From: Nostoc sp. FACHB-152
GTDB lineage: Bacteria > Cyanobacteriota > Cyanobacteriia > Cyanobacteriales > Nostocaceae
NCBI RefSeq assembly: GCF_014697475.1
Contig: NZ_JACJRV010000041.1
Span: 1-61,657 of the forward strand
Reading direction: 5' to 3'
DNA length: 61,657 nt
Below, piece by piece: positions 18,479 to 26,900 of this stretch. Made by a program: the position numbers and the translations under genes. Every line of letters starts with the position of its first letter. The first letter of the stretch is position 1. The notes under the pieces were generated by a model that ran no database searches, had not been told where the DNA came from, and worked only from the letters and a program-made list of their open reading frames with translations.

Positions 18479-19186
18479 ATGGTTTCAATTTACCGTTGTG
18501 AATTAGAACTCAACGACAGCTTGTATTATGCCACGCGTGAAATCGGGAGACTCTACGAAACCGAGCCAGTAATTCACAATTACGCTCTCTGCTATGCACT
18601 AGGTTTAGTTGATAGTGAAGTCTACTCTACCACTGTTGCAGAAGAACATTCCTATCGCTATTTTTGCCCCGAACAAGTACCAAAATATGAGGAGCATTTA
18701 ACGCCACTCAATAAACAAGGTATCTATGTTACTCCAGCGCGTGCAGTTAGCCATACTGCCATTCTCAACACCTGGAAGTATGCTAACAACAATTACCACG
18801 TTGAAATGGAGAAAACGCATAAAAATATCCCTAGTTTTGGTAGAGCGAAAGAAATTGCACCGGAAAGTATATTTGAGTTTTTTGTCATTTGCCAAAAAGA
18901 ACTCAAATTACCAAAATGGATTCGTTTAGGTAAATGGATGAGTAAGGCTGAGGTAAAGGTGGAACAATTACCTCAACCTCAAACTACTGAAGGTTTATTC
19001 ACCTGCAAATATCCTTTAAATCCTTTAGATGTGATGTTTACTAATCAAGTGATTAGTTACGATGTGGTGAATATGCCTCCAGTTAGTTTAATTCAAAATG
19101 TCCAAATGCGAGGGCAATACTACCAATTTACTGAGATGAAAGACATCAAACTTCCGGTTCGGATGGCATATCATTTTCATAGCTAA
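18479..19186 (+). CDS. csc1: Csc1 (Cas5d), I-D Cascade 5'-handle-binding subunit
   Basis: A 235-residue Cas5-group protein expected to cap the 5' handle of the crRNA. It opens with IYRCELELNDSLYYATREIG, the usual Csc1 N-terminus, and contains YVTPARAVSHTAILNTWKYA and a C-terminal QMRGQYYQFTEMKDIKLPVR. Only five bases separate it from csc2, so the two are cotranscribed and probably coupled. In the typical I-D operon cas6 follows directly; here an oxygenase gene comes between. Confidence 0.92.
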   Translation: MVSIYRCELELNDSLYYATREIGRLYETEPVIHNYALCYALGLVDSEVYSTTVAEEHSYRYFCPEQVPKYEEHLTPLNKQGIYVTPARAVSHTAILNTWKYANNNYHVEMEKTHKNIPSFGRAKEIAPESIFEFFVICQKELKLPKWIRLGKWMSKAEVKVEQLPQPQTTEGLFTCKYPLNPLDVMFTNQVISYDVVNMPPVSLIQNVQMRGQYYQFTEMKDIKLPVRMAYHFHS

Positions 19187-19210
19187 TTATTACTGCAACG
19201 CTCCGCACTT

Positions 19211-19822
19211 GTGAAACACTATCAGCAACAATCAAACGCCTTCCCCAGCGACTACCTCAATAACTTGTGGGGAGAAATCCACGCTTGTCCGTACTTTGCT
19301 GTCAACAACCTCAACCGCGATTTTGTCCGTACGAAGGGATTTTCTGTGGTATTCAGGCGATCGCACATCTCTACAGTAGAGCAAAAATTCCCCTACTTCA
19401 AACCTTACCTAGATTTGGCTCTCCAGCCTAACTGTAATGCTTTTTACCTCAACCCCTTACTCCTCAAAGAAGGTTCTCGCGTTGACCCCCATATCGACCG
19501 TTCTCTACGTTCCTACTGCAAAACCGTTGAACCGCCTACCTTTGTCAGCGTTCTCTATGTGCGCGTACCAGAAAATATGGAAGGTGGCGAACTGGTACTC
19601 AAATCGCACAAACGCCAACTAGGACAAATTAAGCCACAGATGAATACCTTACTTTACTTTCAAGGTGATTTAACTCATTCTGTCAACGCCGTGAAAACCC
19701 CTGGAAATCGCCTGAGTTTAGTTTGCGAACAGTATACTTTAAGCGATGTCGAACTCGTAGAAATACCAGAGTTTACCATCGAGTCTAGAGTTGCTCAATC
19801 TACAGCAAAAAAACGCAAGTAA
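19211..19822 (+). CDS. 2-oxoglutarate/Fe(II)-dependent oxygenase embedded in cas operon
   Basis: A 203-residue protein with a complete non-haem iron facial triad: His94 and Asp96 in VDPHIDRSL, His156 in GDLTHSVNAV, and the 2OG-anchoring Arg167 in GNRLSLVCEQ, 11 residues past the distal His. The double-stranded beta-helix pattern between them (FVSVLYVRVP, GGELVLKSH, NTLLYFQGD) matches prolyl-hydroxylase/PiuC-like oxygenases. The last residues are basic (TAKKRK). It starts with GTG, 24 bases after csc1 and 25 bases before cas6, so it is part of the operon. Substrate is unknown: protein, nucleic acid or small molecule are all possible. It is not a standard I-D component. Confidence 0.85.
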   Translation: MKHYQQQSNAFPSDYLNNLWGEIHACPYFAVNNLNRDFVRTKGFSVVFRRSHISTVEQKFPYFKPYLDLALQPNCNAFYLNPLLLKEGSRVDPHIDRSLRSYCKTVEPPTFVSVLYVRVPENMEGGELVLKSHKRQLGQIKPQMNTLLYFQGDLTHSVNAVKTPGNRLSLVCEQYTLSDVELVEIPEFTIESRVAQSTAKKRK

Positions 19823-19847
19823 TTTTTTTGACTTTTGACTTGATTAT

Positions 19848-20684
19848 ATGCCCCACAGCCTAGTTCTTAACCTGCTTCCTCAGTCAACAATTCCGCCGCA
19901 GTATCTCACTGGTAGACATTTACACGCTTTATTTTTAACCCTTGTCAGTTCTGTAGATCGAGAATTAGGCGATCGCTTACATGATTCTACCGCAGACAAA
20001 GCCTTCACCCTCTCCCCCCTACAAATTAGTAGCACTAATTCCCCCCTTTTGAAGAGGGGTAAGGGGGGATATAAACTGCGCTGGGAACATCAACAACCAA
20101 TTCCCGCCGGAACTCCCTGCTGGTGGCGCGTTTCCTTATTAGATGACACCCTGTTTAGTCAACTAACGCAACTATGGCTAAATCTCAATCCTAGTCACCC
20201 TTGGCATCTTGGCCCGGCTGACTTGTATATTACCAGCATTCAAGGCACACCCCAATCAACGCAACCTTGGGCAAATGCTTGTACTTACACTCAATTGTAC
20301 GAAGAAGCTAGTGAAACTGAACGCTCACTTAACATTACCTTCGCCACACCCACCGCCTTTCGCCAAGGGCAATATGACAGTACCCTTCCCACCAGAGAAT
20401 GTGTTTTCAATTCTCTACTTTCGCGGTGGAATAAATATAGCAACATAGAATTTTCTCAAATTGCTCTAGAGTCAATCTTCCCTTCTTTTATTAATATCCA
20501 CACAGAAATATTAACTGACTCTCGCAGCAAATTTATTGGCATTATTGGCGAAGTTAATTATCGAATATTAGGTGAACTTGAACCCATACAAATTAAGCAA
20601 ATAAACGTTTTAACTAACTTTGCATTATACGCAGGAGTCGGACGTAAAACAACAATGGGTTTAGGCATGGTAAGACGAATCTGA
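19848..20684 (+). CDS. cas6: Cas6 crRNA-processing endoribonuclease
   Basis: Cas6 cleaves the repeat transcript to release crRNAs with an 8-nt 5' handle. The 278-residue product has ferredoxin-like halves, His24 and His26 in GRHLHALFLT as catalytic candidates, and the C-terminal glycine-rich signature YAGVGRKTTMGLGMVRRI. Around residues 63-75 an insert reads NSPLLKRGKGG. At DNA level this is an inverted C6/G6 repeat (20039-20070) of the dispersed cyanobacterial type, so it looks like an in-frame insertion in a loop. The frame stays open and the glycine-rich loop is intact, so the enzyme is probably active. Confidence 0.9.
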   Translation: MPHSLVLNLLPQSTIPPQYLTGRHLHALFLTLVSSVDRELGDRLHDSTADKAFTLSPLQISSTNSPLLKRGKGGYKLRWEHQQPIPAGTPCWWRVSLLDDTLFSQLTQLWLNLNPSHPWHLGPADLYITSIQGTPQSTQPWANACTYTQLYEEASETERSLNITFATPTAFRQGQYDSTLPTRECVFNSLLSRWNKYSNIEFSQIALESIFPSFINIHTEILTDSRSKFIGIIGEVNYRILGELEPIQIKQINVLTNFALYAGVGRKTTMGLGMVRRI

Positions 20685-20774
20685 ACAGAGAGGCTAGGGA
20701 ATAAATTATTCTCTCTGCGTCTTTGCACCTCTGCGTGAATAAATCAAATCTACAACTTACTCAATCATAAAATT

Positions 20775-21368
20775 ATGAACGATATCGAATATGTTCCAAT
20801 TGCAGCATTAAACCAATATGCTTACTGTTCGCATCGCTGCTGGCGGATGTTTTGTGCAGGCGAATTTATTGATAACCAATATACAATTGAAGGCACAACT
20901 TTACACGATCGCGTCCATACTATAGGAGAAGGACAGCGTGAAGAAACTTGGCAAATCCGCGCAATTTGGTTGAAATCAGACCAGTATAAACTTATCGGTA
21001 AATCCGATTTAATTGAATTAGAAAATGGTGAATGCTATCCCATCGAATACAAACGCGGACGCAAAGGCGAATGGGATAATGATGAATTGCAAGTCTGCGC
21101 TCAAGCCTTATGTTTAGAAGAAATGACAGGCAAAACTATCAACACTGGCTATATTTATTATGCCCATTCCCACCAACGCCAACTAGTAGAAATTAAAGAC
21201 GAATTAAGACAGAGTGCGATCGCAACAATTGAAGCCGTCCAAATGCTATTATTTACAGGTGCAATGCCCAAAGCCATCAAAACAAAACGCTGTGATGGAT
21301 GTAGCCTATCTCCTCAATGCCTACCCCAATCAGCCGACAAAGTAAAACGCTATCAAGAAGCAAGCTAA
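20775..21368 (+). CDS. cas4: Cas4 Fe-S exonuclease for adaptation
   Basis: Cas4 trims prespacers and selects the PAM side during spacer uptake. The 197-residue protein shows N-terminal YCSHRCWRMF (Cys18, Cys22) and a C-terminal cluster CDGCSLSPQC (Cys173, Cys176, Cys182), the iron-sulfur cluster ligands. Between them is the RecB-type nuclease core: TTLHDRVH, GKSDLIELENG and YPIEYKRGRKG (Asp, Glu and Lys of the PD-(D/E)XK fold). It lies 90 bases after cas6, and that gap holds a dispersed CTCTGCGTCTTTGC-type repeat. Confidence 0.93.
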   Translation: MNDIEYVPIAALNQYAYCSHRCWRMFCAGEFIDNQYTIEGTTLHDRVHTIGEGQREETWQIRAIWLKSDQYKLIGKSDLIELENGECYPIEYKRGRKGEWDNDELQVCAQALCLEEMTGKTINTGYIYYAHSHQRQLVEIKDELRQSAIATIEAVQMLLFTGAMPKAIKTKRCDGCSLSPQCLPQSADKVKRYQEAS

Positions 21369-21449
21369 ACCCTCCGCGAAACTCTGCGAGAACTCCGCGC
21401 CACTCTGCGTTAAAAAAAACTCTCTTTTACCTCTAATAAGGAAACAATC

Positions 21450-22454
21450 ATGGGTACAGTGTACATCAGCCAAGAAGATGCTTTCATTGGCAAAATTGAT
21501 GAACGTCTCAGCGTCAAATTCGAGAAAAAGACAATTTTAGATGTCCCACTCATCAAAATAGAAGGTGTAGTAGTTTTAGGACGTGCTACTGTTTCACCTG
21601 CCGTTATTTCTGAACTGCTACAACGCAACATTCCTCTAACATTCCTCACAGAAAATGGTCGTTATTTAGGACGCATAGAACCAGAAGTTACGAAAAATAT
21701 ATTCGTCCGCAAAGCCCAATGGCAAGCCGCCGGGGAATCAGCCCAAGCAATTCATGTAGTTCAAGGATTTGTACGTGGTAAATTGAAAAATTATCGTCAG
21801 ATTCTTACTCGTCGCCAGCGTGAATGTCCAGATATAGATTTATCTAAAAAGATTACACAATTAGAACAAGCGATCGCACCTATTGATACAACTCACAACA
21901 TCAACTCATTGCGCGGTTTAGAAGGTGCTGGTAGTGCAGCTTATTTTGGTTGTTTTAACCAACTAATTAAGAATGCAGAATTTCAATTTTCTCACCGCCT
22001 GCGTCGTCCGCCAACAGATCCGGTGAATTCTTTACTTAGTTTTGGTTACTCCTTATTGCGCCATGATGTACAGGGGGCAATTAATATAGTAGGTTTTGAT
22101 CCATATTTAGGATATCTGCATTGCGATCGCTATGGTAGACCCTCTCTAGCACTAGACTTGATGGAAGAATTTCGTCCCCTAATAGTAGATGCAGTTGTAT
22201 TATCTACCTTAAATAAGCAACTACTAACACCCGCAGATTTTATCACCGAACCCTTAAGCGGTGCAGTTTCCCTTACACCAGAAGGACGAAAAAAATTCTT
22301 AACCTTATATCAACAGAAAAAACAATCGGAATTTAAACATCCCGTTATGGGGCGTAAATGCACTTATCAAGAAGCCTTTGAACTACAAGCGCGGTTATTA
22401 GCGAAATATCTTATGGGTGAAACCGAGAAATATCCGCCTTTGGTTTTGAAATAG
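21450..22454 (+). CDS. cas1: Cas1 integrase
   Basis: The spacer integrase, 334 residues. Metal-binding residues are in LRGLEGAGSAAYF (Glu158), GYLHCDRYGRPSLALDLMEE (His224 and the downstream acidic pair Asp236/Glu239). An N-terminal beta domain (residues 1-75) precedes the helical catalytic domain. AAGGAA before the ATG is a fair ribosome binding site. It works with Cas2 and Cas4 on the array ~560 bases downstream. No missing catalytic residue is seen. Confidence 0.95.
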   Translation: MGTVYISQEDAFIGKIDERLSVKFEKKTILDVPLIKIEGVVVLGRATVSPAVISELLQRNIPLTFLTENGRYLGRIEPEVTKNIFVRKAQWQAAGESAQAIHVVQGFVRGKLKNYRQILTRRQRECPDIDLSKKITQLEQAIAPIDTTHNINSLRGLEGAGSAAYFGCFNQLIKNAEFQFSHRLRRPPTDPVNSLLSFGYSLLRHDVQGAINIVGFDPYLGYLHCDRYGRPSLALDLMEEFRPLIVDAVVLSTLNKQLLTPADFITEPLSGAVSLTPEGRKKFLTLYQQKKQSEFKHPVMGRKCTYQEAFELQARLLAKYLMGETEKYPPLVLK

Positions 22455-22496
22455 GTAACAGGTTAGAGGTTACAGGTTACAGAGGAGAAGGTCTTA

Positions 22497-22787
22497 GTGA
22501 AAGACAATTTAAAAAAGAAAGTGGTTGTATCTTACGATGTTCCAGAAGACAAACGCCGGACGAAAATCCATAAAATTCTCAAGTCTTATGGACAGTGGGT
22601 GCAGTATAGCGTGTTTGAGTGCCAGCTTACCGAGACTCAATATGCCAAATTGCGATCGCGTTTGCACAAATTAATTAAACCAGATACCGACAGCATCCGC
22701 TTTTACTTTCTCTGTGCTTGCTGTTTTGATAAAATCGAACGCATCGGTGGCGAACAACCCCGCGACGAAACCATTTTCTTTGCTTAA
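22497..22787 (+). CDS. cas2: Cas2
   Basis: A 96-residue ferredoxin-fold protein that bridges two Cas1 dimers in the integration complex. It has the family start KKKVVVSYDVPEDKRRTK with the conserved Asp14 after the first strand, then YGQWVQYSVFECQLT and a final strand. The start is GTG at 22497, preceded by GAGGAGAAGG, a strong ribosome binding site. It is the last cas gene; the leader and array follow. Confidence 0.94.
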   Translation: MKDNLKKKVVVSYDVPEDKRRTKIHKILKSYGQWVQYSVFECQLTETQYAKLRSRLHKLIKPDTDSIRFYFLCACCFDKIERIGGEQPRDETIFFA

Positions 22788-23016
22788 TGCGCGGATGGGT
22801 AGGTGTAAAAAATCGGGCTTCAGGAAAAATGGCTGTATTCCTTTTATGACAAGCGTTTGCAGAAAAAATAAATTAAATCTATCCGCGCGCCTTGTACAGT
22901 AGTCTAGGTTTCAGCTATTTCCCTTTCCTCAACCCATATTCTCTACTGTTATAATCAACCCATCCGCGAAACTGAACCTCGAAAACCAAATACAGACTAG
23001 CTTTTGGGCTACCGCA
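22788..23016 (+). promoter_or_regulatory. CRISPR leader with candidate promoter
   Basis: This 229-base AT-rich stretch separates cas2 from the first repeat and has no ORF. An extended -10 element, TGTTATAAT, ends at 22955, which would start transcription about 55 bases before the first repeat. No good -35 hexamer is present. The leader is on the cas side and the degenerate repeat is at the far end, so the array reads left to right. Confidence 0.65.
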
Positions 23017-23858
23017 GTTGAAATTTCAATTAATCCCTATCAGGGATTGAAACAGAATCAGATTCTTGCAAAAATCTTAATCTTCGCCAGTTGAAATTTC
23101 AATTAATCCCTATCAGGGATTGAAACAAGTTTTGGAATAGCTTCCTGGTTCACTTTCTCTTGTTGAAATTTCAATTAATCCCTATCAGGGATTGAAACTT
23201 TCAAATAAGTCAACACCTGATTTTTGAGAATAATGCTCAAGTTGAAATTTCAATTAATCCCTATCAGGGATTGAAACGTATACTTTTTTATATAGTGGAG
23301 GTTTTGAACCTTCAGTTGAAATTTCAATTAATCCCTATCAGGGATTGAAACATTTTGTAGACTTAGTATCTTTATCAGTATCTATGTTGAAATTTCAATT
23401 AATCCCTATCAGGGATTGAAACAGCATCACAAGACCAACAAAAAACACCTAATCAAAAGTTGAAATTTCAATTAATCCCTATCAGGGATTGAAACCAGGA
23501 CAGGAAACATATAATAGAACTTTTCTAACTGTTGAAATTTCAATTAATCCCTATCAGGGATTGAAACAGTAGTTACAATAACTATCTTTTTATTTAGTGA
23601 CCGTTGAAATTTCAATTAATCCCTATCAGGGATTGAAACCCGCTTCGAGGAATGCTTTACTCATCTTACGACCTCTACGTTGAAATTTCAATTAATCCCT
23701 ATCAGGGATTGAAACAGTAGCCATACTCCATAATTAAACTCTACAAAAAAGTTGAAATTTCAATTAATCCCTATCAGGGATTGAAACAAACATCCTTGCC
23801 ATTTATCCTCATGATCAGTATGTTGAAATTTCAAGTAATACCTATTAGAGATTAGACA
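23017..23858 (+). CRISPR. Subtype I-D CRISPR array, 12 repeats and 11 spacers
   Basis: Eleven identical 37-base repeats begin with GTTGAAATTTC and end with GGGATTGAAAC, at 23017, 23090, 23162, 23241, 23315, 23386, 23459, 23531, 23603, 23679 and 23751. A twelfth at 23822-23858 is degenerate (several changes in its second half), marking the trailer end. Spacers are 36, 35, 42, 37, 34, 36, 35, 35, 39, 35 and 34 bases. The repeat contains the stem AATCCC/GGGATT and ends in ATTGAAAC, the expected 8-nt 5' handle left by Cas6. All spacers differ. I found no match to other parts of the window by eye, but did not search exhaustively. Confidence 0.98.
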
Positions 23859-23967
23859 TCTTACAAAATTATTTGCGCGCTTTCCTTTGCGTCTTTGCGC
23901 CTTTGCGCGAGGCAAAAGAATATTGATGCAAGAGGTTTATTGATACCTCCTACCTTAAAAATAGAAC

Positions 23968-26900
23968 TCACCAAGGATTACCAATCATCGTAAAAGCTGA
24001 CCAAAAATAAGGATGATTCAGGCTTTTATCACCCAGTTCTATCAAAGCTGGCGGGAGAGTAAAATCCCCGCTAGGAGTTTTGAGTTTGCCATCTTCTAGC
24101 CTGACTTCTCCTTTCAGCATTCCTACTTGTGCGCGTCTGAGGGCTTCGGCTTTGATGGGGGCTTTTCGCAGCTGTTCATAAAATTCGGTCATCAGTCCAA
24201 AAGTGCCTTCATCGGAGACATACCATAAACTTGCTAACGCAGACTTAGCACCAGCTTGCACAGCAAAGCCAGCAAAACCTAACTCTGCTTCTTCGTTACC
24301 CAAGGCTGTACGACAAGCACTCAACACTACTAATTCGACGGGTGGTTTATTCCAGCCGAGTTGCCGCATTTGATCCATTTTTAATTGGGTATCCCACAAT
24401 TGAATATAGGAATTACCTGGCGCACCAGGTCTAAATTCGCCATGAGTAGCTAGGTGAATAATACCGAAGGGTCTTTCTCTTCGTTGTTCTTTGAGATTTT
24501 GTAAAGTGAAGCCTTCATTTAAAAATGATCTACCTGGCCAAAGCTTTTGAGTGATGGTAGTTAATTCTGTTGGTACAGCTGGTAATGGATCTTGGTTGGG
24601 GAATTGAGATGCACCCATACCCAAAACTTCAGCTTTTCTGATGTCAACATATCTAGTATCGGTAAGGCTAAGGCTGGGCATTAACCCAACACTGTAGGTT
24701 TCTATTAAATACTTTTGACCATCATAAAGGGCAGCCACCGGCATCGATCGCAAACCTGTATCCATGAGAAAGACTAAATTATTAATTTGCCGTTCTTTAA
24801 GTCCAGAAATAATTGGTGTAATTAACCACTGGTATAGTTGTTTCGACGGTGTGATATAGCTACGTCGCAATGATGGGTCAGTCACAAGACTAGTAAATTT
24901 TTGGCTGGCTGCTAAAACTTGCGATCGCGTTACATTTACTACTTGACGAATTGGTTCACCCTTAGCTGTCACCACTACCAATTCTAAAAGGTCATTATCT
25001 TGGGTAAGAAGATTTTCTTCTGGTGCTAGACCTGCTTTAATAGTTCCAGGCACAAACGAAACATAAATCAATGCTGGTTTTACACCAGCTGCACTTTCAA
25101 TATCTACTAATATCTGACGGGCTTCGTTAATTGTTGTAGCTGGAGTTGGACTTCCACCTAAATATTTTCCTACTTTATCAGTAAACTTTTCATCGATTTT
25201 GGCTAATTTTGTGCCATGTTCTGATTTTGGCGGCATAAATCCTCCATGTAGCGGTGGACGTGGAGGGCGTGGAGGATGTTTTGTCAAAATCTCTGGGTCG
25301 GGAGCATCATCTAAATCAGGATTATTATCTGGAGGAATAGTTGGTGGAATATCTGGTGGAATATCTGGTGGAATGATTGGTGGTTGAGTGACATTTATGC
25401 TAATTTGCTGTGGTGCAGATGAAGAAACAACATCATTAGCTCTAATAGTAAAAGCAGGAATAGAACCACTAGCACCAGTTGGTGGTGTATACACCAGAAC
25501 TGTACCTGGATTAAGAACGGTTCCTGATGTGATTGGTGTACCATTTTGAAATGTCAGATTTCCCGATGAAATCGCATCAAAAATGATAGTGCGATTGTCA
25601 TTATTGGCATCAGTTGTTAATGGATTTAAAGAACCAAAAGTAAATGTGACAGACTGATTTTGTTGAGTGTTAGGTAGAGAATTTGCAGTAACAGTAGGCA
25701 GATTGTTAACAGAAATAATTGAAATACCATTAGGAGTACCCACAGCAATACCACCATTAGGAAGTACAGGAAAAATATTAACTGTTGATGTGGGTGTAAT
25801 GGTTGTATTACCAGTATTAATTACACCTATTGTTCCATTGATGCTGGGATTACCAACTATAAATGGTAAGTTATTCGGCCCACCATCATGTTGAATAGTG
25901 ATTGTCCCTGATTGAGTAGTACCACTAGAGTTAATCGTATCGTTACTGATAACTTCAATTAAAGGGATTAATCCCGTTCCTCTGACAACACCATTTGCTA
26001 AAATGCTGACATTGCCACCTTGACCTGTTCCAGTATCACTAGTAGCTTGAGCATTGATACTGTTAAAAGTAATATTGCTACCAAAGGGTGTACTAGTGGC
26101 GTTAAGTGTGACTGCACCAGCGATCGCATCACTTCCAAAACCTTCTGCTGATGTATTAATATTACCAGAGGTAATACTATTTCCAGATATTAGCCTTACT
26201 TGACCAGATGCACCATCAATTTCATTGGCAAATGATGTATTGATATCATTAGTTGTAATGCTACCTCCTGCTGCTAATTGAACTAAGCCACTAGGTTGAA
26301 AGCTGGAAGTATCTATATTTTGAGTAGTAATATTACCTCCGGCTGTTAAATTGACACTGCCAGATCCATCAAAATTAGAAGTATCTATATTTTGAGTAGT
26401 AATATTACCTGTGGCACTGATAATTACAGGCCCACCATCACCGCTAAATGAGATGTTGCCTGTAACATTAACATTACCTGGGAAAGATGGGCCGCCAACT
26501 TCGTTAAAAACTATTGGTGCAACGCCAAAGTTTGTTCCTAAAATATTAGTTTCACCTGCTCTTAAAATCAAAGCTGGCTGACTACTCAAGGTTTGCACAT
26601 CTGTGACGCAATTAGGAGAAACACTACCACCACAAATAGCAGTACTGCTAGGAAGTGCTGTATCTGCACCAGTAATCACAATTTCACCAGCCGAGATACT
26701 ACCACGGGATTCTACCTTTAAAGATGGCCCTGTATAATTACCAAATGTCACATCTTGATTAGAACTAATAATTGGGTCAACTAAACTGATAAAATTGCCT
26801 GCTTGACCTTGAGAAGTAAGAATCGAAAACTTACCAGCACTACTAAAGTGAGCATCTAAAGAAATTTTGCCATCGCTGATTAAAGTTAAATCACCACCGC

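Noticed and set aside
23822-23858. Last repeat as a sequencing error
   Set aside because: Several scattered changes in the trailer-end copy are typical of ageing terminal repeats and set the array direction.
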